From positions 1,839,501 to 1,903,500 of the forward strand of contig JAOTOL010001656.1 of the NCBI GenBank assembly GCA_034440575.1: DNA of 64,000 nucleotides, given 5' to 3'. Under the pieces are notes generated by a model. It saw only the letters and a program-made list of their open reading frames with translations, searched no databases and was not told the origin of the DNA. The position numbers were made by a program, and so were the translations under genes. Positions 44,879 through 55,735 of the stretch are shown here, in pieces (the stretch's first letter is position 1; the number at the start of each line of letters is the position of its first letter). The stretch comes from Imbricaverruca yamaguchii. Taxonomy: Eukaryota; Arthropoda; Thecostraca; Neoverrucidae.

Positions 44879-45112
44879 GACATTGTGTGAGACGAAATGT
44901 ACGACCCTCAATATACCAGGAGGTGCTGGGTTTACTCAACATCAAAAGTAGTGTTAGGGATCATGCTATATTACTCAAGTAATATAGCATGATCCCTAAT
45001 GCTGAAGTTTTATTACTCAAGTAATATAACATGATCCCTAATGCTACTTTTGATGTTGAGTAAACCCAGCACCTCCTGGTATATTGCGGGTCGTACATTT
45101 CATTTCACGCAA
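44879..45112. repeat. Near-perfect inverted repeat hairpin, arms about 95-100 bp
   Basis: The left arm (44879-44978) and right arm (45020-45112) are reverse complements with few mismatches: AAATGTACGACC, ATATACCAGGAGGTGCTGGG, TTTACTCAACATCAAAAGTA and AGGGATCATG. The short loop repeats the TTACTCAAGTAATAT palindrome and the GCATGATCCCTAATGCT segment. Transcription would give a long RNA hairpin. It may be a MITE or a recent inverted duplication. Confidence 0.88.
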
Positions 45113-46440
45113 TGCATAAGAAAATGTATCAAATTTAAGGTTTCCTGCCATGAAGTGGCCCATTTTGCAGTTTGTCAGATTTATGCTAGCATCCATTGGA
45201 ATGCAATAATAAATTACTTCCTCATTGAATGTATTTAGAAGTATTCCAGATATCATTATTTATGTCCAATAATATTATTTTTTAATTCTAAGTTGTGCAA
45301 TAGAGGGGGATTGATGCTATCAGGCATCTTAAATCGTGCTTATAAATGTGGAATTTTGTTACTGACATCCATAGCTGGCAATGGTTTGAGAATGACATGT
45401 GACACTGAATAGACTGGCCATGGTAATCACAATCACAATGAATACTTCAGTTTCTTTGGAACTCAGGATATATCATTGATTATGGGCAGGGATGGTCATT
45501 GCTTTGAAAAAATATTGATGATAATAGAACATGGATGCAATATGTGGGCCAAAATGGATTGGGAGCCCCAAGTGTCCCATGTTAAAAGTGAAAATCATTG
45601 TGATGGAGGCGGAGAACAGGGCTCAATCAACTGTATACAAATCGATGCCCATGCTGTAGGAGTTTGCCTATCTTTCTCTTCTTATATTATCTTCATTTAA
45701 TGAGGTGAACCCAGATGGGCTGCTATAACTCTTCAATGTGGATATGGTGGGAGGTACCAAAAGCATTTAACCCCATGGGAAGGTAGTCCCCTCTGACCAC
45801 AAAAAGACTCTGCAGCACTCTGAGCACTTGAGTTGAGTGCCCCATGACACCCATGGTAACGTATGCTTGCACATCCCTCAATACATCTACTCTACAACTG
45901 TCATGTGTACCACAGCTAATGTCCGGCGCTTAACGTCACAGCCAGCATGGCCGCCGTTTTCGTTCGCCGTCAAAATGGTCACCAATTTGGCTTTAGATGC
46001 CCAACACTCAGATGGTGTCTTTCTGGGTCAAGATGGTCACCAATGGGGCTTTAGGTACCAAGCACTCAGATGGTGTCTGAGTGTTGTCGGAGGTTGTCTT
46101 TTGAATAAGAAATAACAATGTCGTTCAATACAAGACCTTAATTTTATGCTACTCAGACACATTCTTTTGGGTGGGGCAGGGACGTTCGAAATACGAGGGA
46201 TGGGGGGGGGGGAAAACGTGATTGGTGTGCCCTGAATCATATTTTGGAAGTTGAACATTCATGGTACACAGTCATGTTTGGAAAATCCATAACCCCGCGG
46301 CGGCAGAGCCAGTGGGTCGGTCCTAAGTTGACTGGGAGCCAACAAAATATTGACCATTAGTATAAAACGGATTTAGATAGCTTGAAGCAACATCAGCCTC
46401 GTTAAATGTTTCTGGTTTTCCTGGAAATTGGGAATCTAGG
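45113..46440. other. Intergenic with a small tandem duplication
   Basis: A segment of about 55 bp (ATGGTCACCAAT through CACTCAGATGGTGTC) is duplicated at about 45974-46080. A G-run lies at 46200-46212. No gene is recognised. Confidence 0.45.
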
Positions 46441-46449
46441 TCAGTTTTG

Positions 46450-46915
46450 CTCCATATCATGCAGGGTTCAAATATTGGTTTTTCGTTAGGTGTGAAATAT
46501 GACATGGAATAATGTCATTTAAAGTGCTTTTAATGTCTTTCAGACTCCAATTTGAACCAATGGTTTAAGCATTTATGACTGTACCTGATTCGTATTTTAG
46601 GAAGAGCTATATTCTGTATCTAGATAATAATACCTCTGCTACAAACTGGTATTGCATGTCATATTATTGCATCACAGATAATCCCTTGACCTGAAATTGT
46701 GTTGCGAAATGTTCGTGTATCACCATTCCTTATTGAGGGCATGAACATGATACTTATAAACAACATATTGTTAGAAAGGAAACATGAGGATTTCATAAGC
46801 ATGCATAAAGGACCAGGATGTCGATTCTTCTTGGACAAGGATGTTAATTCGATGTTCAGAAAGTGGTATATTCCACCCTATTTCATGAATAATTTATCAC
46901 TGATATCATGTCATC
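46450..46915. mobile_element. Palindromic MITE family copy
   Basis: TTTTTCGTTAGGTGTGAAAT, GACTGTACC, AGAGCTATATTCTG, TAATCCCTTGACCTGAAATT and GTGGTATATTCCACCCTATT match, in order, segments of the 58575-59690 region. The short open frame at 46699-47001 has no known domain and is probably incidental. Confidence 0.65.
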
Positions 46916-47069
46916 TTGAGGGCATGTCCCAGCGGCCCCACTCTGAGTCCGCTGTACTGCCCTACCCCGGCCTCATTTCGTATCATCAGGTAGTTCTCTG
47001 ATCACCAGGCCCGAGAAATCGGACATAGCCCCTACGTGTGCACTTTACACGTGTTTCGATGTTGAAGCT

Positions 47070-47567
47070 GAAAGTATGCACATTCCAACAAGATTGGCGG
47101 ATGCAGATACGTCTTACAGAAATATGAGAGATTCAAGCTATACCTTCACATCTCCAACTGTCTCTACTCGTCTGTCTTCCACTACAACAAACTTCCTACT
47201 GAAACTAAAACATCGAGGCTGTCTAACTTCAAGAAACATGCACTAGCGTATCTCCACGAACAACACTAGTCCCACAAAAAACTTACAACATGGATATGTG
47301 TACACCACGAAGTCACCTTTAGGCCATCGCTTTCCTATCACTTATACAAGCCACTCGTGTATAGCTCGTGTCGCAAGTACGGTGTATGCAGTGCGGAAAG
47401 TGATATGGATATTGTATTATGTTGTACGAATGTTTGTTGCGCATCTGCTCCCACTATTGACCACACATCTATCCTTTCTTTGTAAATATCTGTGAGTTCA
47501 GCCCAGACTGTCCGTAACAGCCACTGCACGTGGAGGACATGTATTGTTAAATAAATAAATAAATAAA
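47070..47567 (+). pseudogene. LINE 3' end (C-terminus of an RT polyprotein)
   Basis: One frame reads SSVFHYNKLPTETKTSRLSN then FKKHALAYL and stops at 47268, matching the W/Y-N-x-LP-x-E...FK...L C-terminal pattern of many LINE ORF2 proteins. About 280 bp of 3' UTR follow, ending with TAAATAAATAAATAAATAAA at 47549-47567. The clade cannot be assigned. Confidence 0.55.
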
Positions 47568-49370
47568 TGTGTGCTTACCTTCAAGTATTTCCAAAATGCC
47601 ACTCAATCACCACCTACATTATCCAGTATTAAATAAGCTGTGCTCCAATACCGGCTCTCGCCAGTAATCTAATACCCAGCCAACGCTTCTCAGGTGCTGA
47701 TCCATATGTGAGAGTTCCTCGTACGCAAATCGCCCGGTGGTGGCCTTCGATTTCTAGACATCTAAACAGCCCCTCTCGTTGTATTCTCCCCTGATAATGT
47801 GTGTGACTGGGATGTTTTAAAGAATGAACTGTTTTCATTTTGATTGTTCTCTTCCAACTTCTCAGATTGATCATGTTCTACAACATTGGAAGCAAGAAAA
47901 ACAGCTGTAGCTCCAGACTTATGGTGTGCTGATGCAATTTTTCCATATGCTCATGCAGCAATATTTTGTCAGCAGTCAATATGCCCAAACTCAGAAATCG
48001 AACAGCTTTGTCTACACCAAAGAAACATCAAGCAGGACAGAATGGGTGAGCTCGTGTTGTTTTAGTAGACAGTCACAAAGCTACAGCTTGTTTTCATTAA
48101 AATGTTAGCTGTCGTGACTAATGAGTGTGCCCAAGTGAATGTGATGTGCTCCAATTTCGTATGTTTTTTTTTTCTTGATTCCCTTTATGCACCTCTGTTG
48201 TGACACAGCAACTTGATTTGGAGATATTTTGTCTGTAATATGGGCTCATTTATCTCACTCAGTCTGCCAATGCACAAGGCAAGTTTTAAGCCATGTAACC
48301 AGTTCGTCGTCATGTCAGCTGTGCTTGTGTGTTGTGTAGAAGCACCTAGTAACACTCCTGCTCATTTTATTAGTCATTACAAACTGGTCAGATTCATTGG
48401 CAAAACTACTCTTGATCCAGTAGTAATTGGAAGCTTGCTACCACTGTATGACCGAAGCAGTCGAAGCGCCCCTAAGCCCAAATAACCAAATGGAAGCTTG
48501 CTACCGAAGCCATTACCATCAAATTCTCAGTATGAAATGAGGCCCATTCAGAGTGTGCCTGTATGAGGTTGTTTGGGGCACAATCCTAGTCACAGTCATC
48601 TTTTCAGAGTACCAATGTATTTATATGCGTTTTCTGGTGACATGAGTTACAGCACAAAAGTCTGCTGTGTTTTTTCTAATCGTCTATCTTGAACCACTGT
48701 CATTTACTGCAGCTAGATGGTTTATTTGCTGGCTACCAATTGTCTTGCACCGTAGCGCGCCAACATCGGCATGACTGATGGTTCTCTTTGGAACTTTTGG
48801 CCAAATATTGGTTAGGTTACAGAAGGTCACCGAGCAATACAACTGGCATCACCGATCACTTAACACCGACTTTATATCTTAAGGCGTGTTTGTTCGGTTT
48901 GGATAGAAATACAGTTTTTATTATTGCCACTTTCCCCTTGCAAATGTGTCTAGACTGTTATGCAATGTTTTCACATCATGTAGCCATATTTATCTTTCCA
49001 AGGGGCAATTGAAAATGATCGACATGGCACGTCGCTTGATCAAAAAAAGCATCTGGGGACATTTTATGCTATAAATTCGATTGCATTTTTTTTCGGCGGA
49101 GCTCCATATTCGTGAATTGCAACCGTTTGCTCATTGCTATATATCACGGCTGACATAACGATCTGACCTGACTCAATCACGCAAGTCACAACGTCGAACG
49201 GAATATCAACAAATTGTTAAGGATATCAGCCTTTATTTGATGCTTAGTTCGCAGCTCTAACTGGAAGAAAGTATGTGCACAGAATAGTGCAATCTGCTAG
49301 TACCCAACTGCTGCCACAAGATAGCACAGCTTAGCTTGACCTAACGTAAGCTAACTAGTCTAACGTAAGC
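47568..49370. other. Intergenic, mostly unrecognised
   Basis: A SINE-type tail (GTCGAAGCGCCCCTAAGCCC AAATAACC) lies near 48461-48488. The remainder has no supported gene or element. Confidence 0.4.
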
Positions 49371-49381
49371 TCCTATTGGTG

Positions 49382-49546
49382 GTTGGCGACGAGTAGTCTA
49401 GGGGCAAGTTGCCCGGCTCATAATCGTAACATTATGGGTTCGAGTCTCACCTGTGCCACTACTCTTCGATCGCGTCCAATCGGCGTGAGAGATTGACGAA
49501 GCTACAAGATTCAACGGCGATATGCCCTAAAACGAATAACTAACCA
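49382..49546 (+). mobile_element. tRNA-derived SINE, family 2, with target duplication
   Basis: Flanked by the 11-bp duplication TCCTATTGGTG (49371-49381 and 49547-49557). It has the best preserved internal promoter of the family: TAGTCTAGGGGCAAG (A box) and GGGTTCGAGTCTC (B box). Body and tail match the 44204 copy. Confidence 0.87.
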
Positions 49547-49559
49547 TCCTATTGGTGAT

Positions 49560-49876
49560 CATTCCTTGACCAGGAGTAAAGACGCGTCTGTATATATTGA
49601 TGTCGATGCGCCCCTAAACTCCAATCGACCATCACGTCTGCCTCTATTGAGTTGGCGTCGTGGCACGCTTTAGCTACACTCGTCATCCCGCTGCTCTGTC
49701 AACTGGGCCCCAAATAGTGTCATAGTGGCAACCGTCGCATGACAAGGCTGCAAAATGTGCCCGGAATCAGGCAATTCGTAAGTCATAGTGAACGATTTTA
49801 TAGTGATTTGCATACCTTTACGTTATATGTTACATGGCATACCTTTAAAAATTAATCCGAGTTGTTGCTGGGGTGA
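49560..49876. other. Short spacer with a SINE-type tail
   Basis: GATGTCGATGCGCCCCTAAA at about 49599 is another copy of the shared SINE 3' motif. Nothing else is recognised. Confidence 0.4.
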
Positions 49877-50172
49877 CTTAAGGAACCAGGGGTCTATTCC
49901 TAAGCAAAGCTTGCTACGTGAACGTTGGCTCCACCACCCGATCCGTGAATTCCAGTTAAACGGCAGAATTTAGACCGAAAGTTTAACGTGCCGTCCATGC
50001 ACCGACAGGGCCGCCCGGTAGCTCGTCACCTGCTTTATGGGGCTAGCTGCCAACTGACCCTCCTAGCCGGGGGCTAAATGCGAGCGCGCGAAGCGACTCG
50101 AAACCTGTGTCGCCAGGACAGGGGAGACCAGTGCAGTCCAGCGCTGTAACCAACTGAGCTACCTTGGCGGAT
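49877..50172 (-). mobile_element. tRNA-derived SINE, family 1, minus copy
   Basis: On the minus strand the head is GCCAAGGTAGCTCAGTTGGT and the B-box-like region CAGGTTTCGAGTCGC. The body then matches 19320-19520: GCGCGCTCGCATTTAG, TCAGTTGGCAGCTAG, GGACGGCACGTTAAAC and GTGAAC. It lies about 115 bp upstream of the first SNAPC2-like exon. Confidence 0.75.
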
Positions 50173-50288
50173 AAATCTTGCATACATTTGCATTTCTTAC
50201 CAACAAAAACAAAACAAAAACACGTCGAACATGACCGTGGCAGGATTGAGCCTGTGGCTTGAGCACGTGCCCACCATCTAATTTTGTC

Positions 50289-50453
50289 ATGCCGAACGAC
50301 GCAATTTGTGTGCTGCATTTCAGCACACTGGATGCTGGCTATAGTCCTTGGAGCGAGAAGGAGATCTCTGCTCTCCTCGAAGCCGTCAAGAAACATGGCA
50401 CGAGCGACATGGAGCGACTCTCCGCTGTCATTGGCACACGCAGTGCCATACAG
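50289..50453 (+). CDS. SNAPC2-like gene, exon 1 (SANT/Myb-like domain)
   Basis: Encodes GYSPWSEKEISALLEAVKKH followed by GTSDMERLSAVIGTRSAIQ: one SANT/Myb-like repeat with W and spaced hydrophobics. Human SNAPC2, a subunit of the snRNA-activating complex that serves U-snRNA genes, begins with a similar SANT-like segment followed by an R-S-x-x-(E)IR-x-F-L-x-x-L-K stretch; here that stretch is split with exon 2. It ends in phase 0 at a strong donor (CAG/GTAAGA, 50454). The start is uncertain: either ATG 50289, or the region is an internal exon from 50324 behind a good acceptor (TGCTGCATTTCAG). Confidence 0.6.
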
Positions 50454-50634
50454 GTAAGAAAACTACTGACCAACGATTAGTCTTGTATCGCTGGCCGACA
50501 ACCCTTCCCTCCGGCCAGGTCAGATGACACCGCTGACCATCAGCAGGTCATGGTCATCACTGACCCCTGACCGGTCTGGCGTCGCTGACCGACAGGCCTT
50601 GCTCCGATAAGATCAAATGACGCCGCAACAATCA

Positions 50635-51245
50635 ATTATTCGTAAAGTAGGGTGTAATTTGCCACTTACCACTTTGCGACACTTTGTTGTATGTACCACT
50701 TTGTAAACACCGAATCGACCTACCAAAAATCGTCGACATCGTGTTTCTTTATGTGTGTACGAAGTGTTCATATCACATTTCAAAGAGTCATCATTTTTAA
50801 ATTACATGGTTTTGTTCACACTGACGGATTGTGATACACGAATATCTTATACCGCAATTTCAAGTAAAGGGATGATAAATTGACGCGATAAAATGATGTA
50901 CAATGTTACTTGATGGCATAAGCATCTGTATCGTTCTCGTTTATATAGGTATCCCTATATTTCCCTATCCTGGGAAACTCACCCTAGGGGTGAGTTTACC
51001 ATCTCACAATCGAAAGGTTGTTGGTTCGAGCCTCACCTGTTGCCACTCCTCTCACGTGGCCAATCGGCGTGAGAGATTTGCGACGCTGCATGACTCAACG
51101 GCTGACGTGTCGTAAAAACCAATAACCAACCAACCAAGAACTTGATATTCGAAGCGATGTCGGTTCGATGGTCAAGTTCGACATTATGCTGTACTGGTTT
51201 CGACATCTCACACCTGACGAAAAGCTAGTATTTTAACATTGCGCC
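50635..51245. mobile_element. Palindromic MITE family arm in intron 1, split by a SINE
   Basis: CGTAAAGTAGGGTGTAATTT, CACCGAATCGAC, CCGCAATTTCAAGTAAAGGG and GTTTCGACATCTCACACC match the right arm of the 58575-59378 element (about 58918-59350). A SINE (50977-51142) interrupts it. Confidence 0.6.
50977..51142 (+). mobile_element. tRNA-derived SINE, family 2, in intron 1
   Basis: ACCCTAGGGGTGAGTTTACC (A-box region) and TTGGTTCGAGCCTCACC (B box), then CCAATCGGCGTGAGAGA and an end of AACCAATAACCAACCAACCA. A target duplication could not be identified. Confidence 0.75.
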
Positions 51246-51399
51246 GCCGCTGGCTACCGTAAATTCAGGAACATCGCTGACCATTCACGGGTATAGGGCA
51301 GCTGCCCCAGCGATCCTTGCCGCCATCTTCCCATCCACCTCTCACTATTTTCTTGTCATCTAACCAGTCCTTCCGTGACTTCACCCGTCTTATGACGTG

Positions 51400-51556
51400 G
51401 AATTGGTAGCTCAGTGGCTAAACTGAGCGTCTGGTAAGCCAAGGGTACGGGGTTTGGTTCCTCGCGGTGCCCACCCTTCCTCCCAGGGTGAGTGGCAGGT
51501 GACGCCACATGGCTTCAGCTGCCGAGTGCGTCGTAAAGTCACAACCACCACCTCCA
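51400..51556 (+). mobile_element. tRNA-derived SINE, family 3, with target duplication, in intron 1
   Basis: Flanked by CCGTCTTATGACGTG (51385-51399) and CCGTCTCATGACGTG (51557-51571), a 15-bp duplication with one mismatch. The head resembles a tRNA: ATTGGTAGCTCAGTGGCTAA then GGGTTTGGTTCCTCGC. The body differs from families 1 and 2. It ends about 107 bp before the exon 2 acceptor. Confidence 0.78.
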
Positions 51557-51663
51557 CCGTCTCATGACGTGTCCCATCTCTTGACCTCGCGATCTTGTCC
51601 CATCTGGCGTGGTGACTTCGGAGCCCTCACCTTGTCTAATTTTCTTCTGTCGGCTGACCCCAG

Positions 51664-51771
51664 ATCGACCGTCGCCTGCGGTCGCTGCTGAAGCGTCAGC
51701 TGTTGGAGTCGCCGGTGTCGTCGCCCCTCGATGGCTGGCTGAAACACATCGAGCGCACGTCTCCAAGTGCG
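51664..51771 (+). CDS. SNAPC2-like gene, exon 2
   Basis: 36 codons, phase 0 at both ends. The acceptor is CTGTCGGCTGACCCCAG/ATC and the donor GCG/GTCAGT, which is weaker than consensus. It encodes IDRRLRSLLKRQLLESP, then PLDGWLKHIER. The first block continues exon 1 (RSAIQ-IDRRLRSLLKRQ), paralleling the RSxxEIRxFLxxLK helix of vertebrate SNAPC2. The second parallels its PIEVWxDLA segment. GC-rich third positions contrast with the flanking repeats and support real coding sequence. Confidence 0.6.
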
Positions 51772-52300
51772 GTCAGTCTCTGCAAGTGTGCTGTGTGAAA
51801 CTGCTCCAGTTCTGTCAGCTGGTAAAACGAGGCCATTCGGTAGGCCTGACACATTGATCAGTGCTGCATGGATCGTGGTCAATGCGTGCTGCACTGTGTT
51901 CATGTGCAGAAAAATAGTAGCATTTAACAACATTGTTCATGTTCAAAAGTGTGCAAAGTCCACGCCGAGTGTCGGGGTAAACGAGGTGAAAGAGGATTGG
52001 AAAATAAAGCGGATGGAAAAGCAAATAGTCACGGGTACCCAGTTGAGGAACAAATATCCAGTCAGTGTATATCCGATCTATTTGTATGAATGTGTCTCAT
52101 TGACCCATATGTTTCATATATTTAACGCGAGGTGCAGAATAGCCGTTGTGCCATTGGAATCATCTCACGACATGTAATACATACACCAATAAGTAATACA
52201 AGTTTTACAGCCAGTCGGAACTATCAATCCTCGACTTCTTCGTGATTATAAATCACGTTCATATGTGCACCGAGGTGGTGTTGTAGCCTGTGTCTACATT
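51772..52300. other. SNAPC2-like intron 2, left part
   Basis: No repeat family or RNA recognised between exon 2 and the LINE RNase H fragment. Confidence 0.4.
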
Positions 52301-52880
52301 GTCAGGTCCGAGGCACCAGTCTACTTGCAGACCACACGTCAACTAATACGGCTGGTTAAATAACGGGCACCGGTGTTGGCATTGCCTTTGTGACGGACAC
52401 TGCAGCTCGAACGTTTTCTCTTGCGGCAAGTGCAACGGTGCACACATCGGAGCTGGTTGCAATCAACAAAGCCCTGTACTTTATTGCGATCGGCGATCAC
52501 TACGACAGGTATGAAGGTAGCATTCTGTCAGCTTCCAAGCCACGTGGGAATCGGCGGAAATGAGACTGCAGATTCTGCAGCGAAGCGCGCCGCTCAATGT
52601 CCACCTATTCGATGTATCCATCCCCATGCGAGATACTTTTTCCAAGACATTAAGAGTGCCGTTATATAGAAATAGCAGGCCAGCTAGGAGTCCATAACTG
52701 ATGATAAGTTGAGGAGAGTTGAGCACCGCCTTGATGAGTGGTCATCAATATTACATAGCATTACCCGCAACGAGGTGGTATTATGCCGCTGGCGAATAGC
52801 CCACAGGTACTTTTTGAGCGGTGACGGAAAGCCGTTGTGTCAAAGGTGTCATGCTGCACTTGACGTTGTTAATGTGACCG
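52301..52880 (+). pseudogene. LINE RNase H and C-terminal zinc-knuckle remnant in intron 2
   Basis: Reads TGVGIAFVTDTAARTFSLA, VHTSELVAINKALYF (RNase H Glu region), then AFCQLPSHVGIGGNETADSA (classic PSHVGIxGNExAD block). The C-terminal region EVVLCRWRIAHRYFLSGDGK then PLCQRCHAALDV (C-x2-C zinc-knuckle start) follows. Frames are broken, and the RT domain is absent. RNase H plus this C-terminal block is typical of Jockey/I/R1-like LINEs. The sequence passes directly into the 29-bp minisatellite. Confidence 0.75.
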
Positions 52881-53382
52881 TGCTGCACCTGCCACTGTTA
52901 AGGTGACCGTGCTGCTCCTGACGCTGTTAATGTAACCGTGCTGCTCCTGACGCTGTTAATGTAACCGTGCTGCTCCTGACGCTGTTAATGTAACCGTGCT
53001 GCTCCTGACGCTGTTAATGTAACCGTGCTGCTCCTGACGCTGTTAATGTAACCGTGCTGCTCCTGACGCTGTTAATGTAACCGTGCTGCTCCTGACGCTG
53101 TTAATGTAACCGTGCTGCTCCTGACGCTGTTAATGTAACCGTGCTGCTCCCGACGCTGTTAATGTAACCGTGCTGCTCCTGACGCTGTTAATGTAACCGT
53201 GCTGCTCCCGACGCTGTTAATGTAACCGTGCTGCTCCTGACGCTGTTAATGTAACCGTGCTGCTCCCGACGCTGTTAATGTAACCGTGCTGCTCCCGACG
53301 CTGTTAATGTAACCGTGCTGCTCCTGACGCTGTTAATGTAACCGTGCTGCTCCCGACGCTGTTAATGTAACCGTGCTGCTCC
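52852..53382. repeat. 29-bp minisatellite in intron 2, running to the exon 3 acceptor
   Basis: About 18 copies of a 29-bp unit (GTGCTGCTCCTGACGCTGTT followed by AATGTAACC; CCTGACG/CCCGACG variants). The first, most divergent units (GCTGCACTTGACGTTGTTAA, then TGTGACC) are readable as the zinc-knuckle codons of the LINE fragment. The last unit is cut after GTGCTGCTCC, followed by AG/GTGCAG, the exon 3 splice acceptor. Confidence 0.93.
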
Positions 53383-53384
53383 AG

Positions 53385-53522
53385 GTGCAGCTGGCGGATG
53401 CGGCCGGTCTCTCTGTGCCGCTGCGTCTGGCTGCCGCCGAGGAGGACGGACTGGCGACGGAGCAGGGTCGCGACTCACTGGCCGGCGTGTACCGCCACCT
53501 CGCCTGTCTGGCGTCCGGCAAG
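53385..53522 (+). CDS. SNAPC2-like gene, exon 3
   Basis: 46 codons, phase 0 at both ends. Acceptor CTGCTCCAG/GTG and donor AAG/GTGAGC. It encodes VQLADAAGLSVPLRLAAAEE through RDSLAGVYRHLACLASGK. The VYRHLACLASGK part, with exon 4, aligns in pattern with the IYKYLSSVSRSG segment of vertebrate SNAPC2. Codons are strongly GC3-biased. Both neighbouring introns are almost pure minisatellite at the exon borders. Confidence 0.62.
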
Positions 53523-53544
53523 GTGAGCTGACAGCCCGGCGACC

Positions 53545-55735
53545 CCTCGCCGCCGAGTACCGTCTCCGCGTCCCGTGTCAGCTCGTCACAGTACCGTCTC
53601 CGCGCCCCGTGTCAGCTGGTCACAGTACCGTCTCCTGCGTCCCGTGTCACAGTACCGTCTCCTCGTCCCGTGTCAGCTGGTCACAGTACCGTCTCCGCGT
53701 CCCGTGTCAGCTGGTCACAGTACCGTCTCCGCGTCCCGTGTCAGCTCGTCACAGTACCGTCTCCGCGTCCCGTGTCAGCTCGTCACAGTACCGTCTCCGC
53801 GTCCCGTGTCAGCTGGTCACAGTACCGTCTCCGCGTCCCGTGTCAGCTGGTCACAGTACCGTCTCCGCGTCCCGTGTCAGCTGGTCACAGTACCGTCTCC
53901 GCGTCCCGTGTCAGCTGGTCACAGTACCGTCTCCACGCTTCGTGTCAGCTGGTCACAGTACCGTCTCCGCGTCCCGTGTCAGCTGGTCACAGTACCGTCT
54001 CCGCGTCCCGTGTCAGCTCGTCACAGTACCGTCTCCTCGCCCCGTGTCAGCTGGTCACAGTACCGTCTCCGCGTCCCGTGTCAGCTGGTCACAGTACCGT
54101 CTCCACGCTTCGTGTCAGCTGGTCACAGTACCGTCTCCGCGTCCGGTGTCAGCTGGTCACAGTACCGTCTCCGCGTCCCGTGTCAGCTGGTCACAGTACC
54201 GTCTCCGCGTCCCGTGTCAGCTGGTCACAGTACCGTCTCGGCGTCCCGTGTCAGCTGGTCACAGTACCGTCTCCGCGTCCCGTGTCAGCTGGTCACAGTA
54301 CCGTCTCCACGCGTCCCGTGTCAGCTGGTCACAGTACCGTCTCCGCGTCCCGTGTCAGCTCGTCACAGTACCGTCTCCGCGTCCCGTGTCAGCTCGTCAC
54401 AGTACCGTCTCCGCGTCCCATGTCAGCTGGTCACAGTACCGTCTCCACGTCCCGTGTCACAGTACCGTCTCCTGCGTCCCGTGTCACAGTACCGTCTCCA
54501 CGTCCCGTGTCACAGTACCGTCTCCGCGTCCCGTGTCAGCTCGTCACAGTACCGTCTCCGCGCCCCGTGTCAGCTGGTCACAGTACCGTCTCCGCGTCCC
54601 ATGTCAGCTGGTCACAGTACCGTCTCCACGCCCCGTGTCAGCTGGTCACAGTACCGTCTCCGCGTCCCGTGTCAGCTGGTCACAGTACCGTCTCCGCGTC
54701 CCGTGTCAGCTGGTCACAGTACCGTCTCCGCGTCCCGTGTCAGCTGGTCACAGTACCGTCTCCGCGTCCCGTGTCAGCTGGTCACAGTACCGTCTCCGCG
54801 TCCCGTGTCAGCTGGTCACAGTACCGTCTCCGCGTCCCGTGTCAGCTGGTCACAGTACTGTCTCCGCGTCCCGTGTCAGCTGGTCACAGTACCGTCTCCG
54901 CGTCTTCCGCGTCCCGTGTCAGCTGGTCACAGTACCGTCTCCGCGTCCCGTGTCAGCTCGTCACAGTACCGTCTCCGCGTCCCGTGTCAGCTCGTCACAG
55001 TACCCGTCTCCGCGCCCCGTGTCAGCTGGTCACAGTACCGTCTCCGCGTCCCGTGTCAGCTCGTCACAGTACCGTCTCCGCGCCCCGTGTCCTCCGTGGT
55101 CACAGTACCGTTCCCAGCTGGTCACAGTACCGTCTCCGCGTCCCGTGTCAGCTCGTCACAGTACCGTCTCCGCGCCCCGTGTCAGCTCGTCACAGTACCG
55201 TCTCCCGCCCCGTGTCAGCTGGTCACAGTACCGTCTCCGCGTCCCGTGTCAGCTGGTCACAGTACCGTCTCCGCGTCCCGTGTCAGCTCGTCACAGTACC
55301 GTCTCCGCGTCCCGTGTCAGCTGGTCACAGTACCGTCTCCGCGTCCCGTGTCAGCTCGTCACAGTACCGTCTCCGCGTCCCGTGTCAGCTCGTCACAGTA
55401 CCGTCTCCGCGTCCCGTGTCAGCTCGTCACAGTACCGTCTCCGCCCGTGTCAGCTGGTCACAGTACCGTCTCCGCGTCCCGTGTCAGCTCGTCACAGTAC
55501 CGTCTCCGCGTCCCGTGTCAGCTCGTCACAGTACCGTCTCCGCGTCCCGTGTCAGCTCGTCACAGTACCCTCGTCCCGTGTCAGCTGGTCACAGTACCGT
55601 CTCCGCGTCCGTTAGTGAATCCGCGTCCCGTGTCAGCTGGTCACAGTACTGTCTCCGCGTCCCGTGTCAGCTCGTCACAGTACCGTCTCCGCGTCCCGTG
55701 TCACCTCGTCACAGTACCGTCTCCGCGCCCTACAG
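53545..55735. repeat. 34-bp minisatellite in intron 3, about 64 copies
   Basis: Unit of 34 bp: CCGCGTCCCGTGTCAGCTGG (or CTCG) followed by TCACAGTACCGTCT. Some units lack the AGCTGGTCAC part or carry short indels (54460-54530, 55090-55120, 55570-55620). It starts about 22 bp after the exon 3 donor. The 670-750-residue open frames spanning it are repeat translations, because 34 is not a multiple of 3 and all frames give the same cycle. Confidence 0.95.

Noticed and set aside
47629..47874. Minus-strand 81-aa frame considered as a host exon
   Set aside because: No recognisable domain, splice context or codon bias could be found.
49384..49460. Functional tRNA gene
   Set aside because: A- and B-box-like sequences are present, but the acceptor and anticodon arms do not pair well, and target duplications mark it as a SINE.
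50094..50172. Functional tRNA gene on the minus strand
   Set aside because: It is the head of a longer SINE whose body is repeated at 19238-19520; arm pairing is degenerate.
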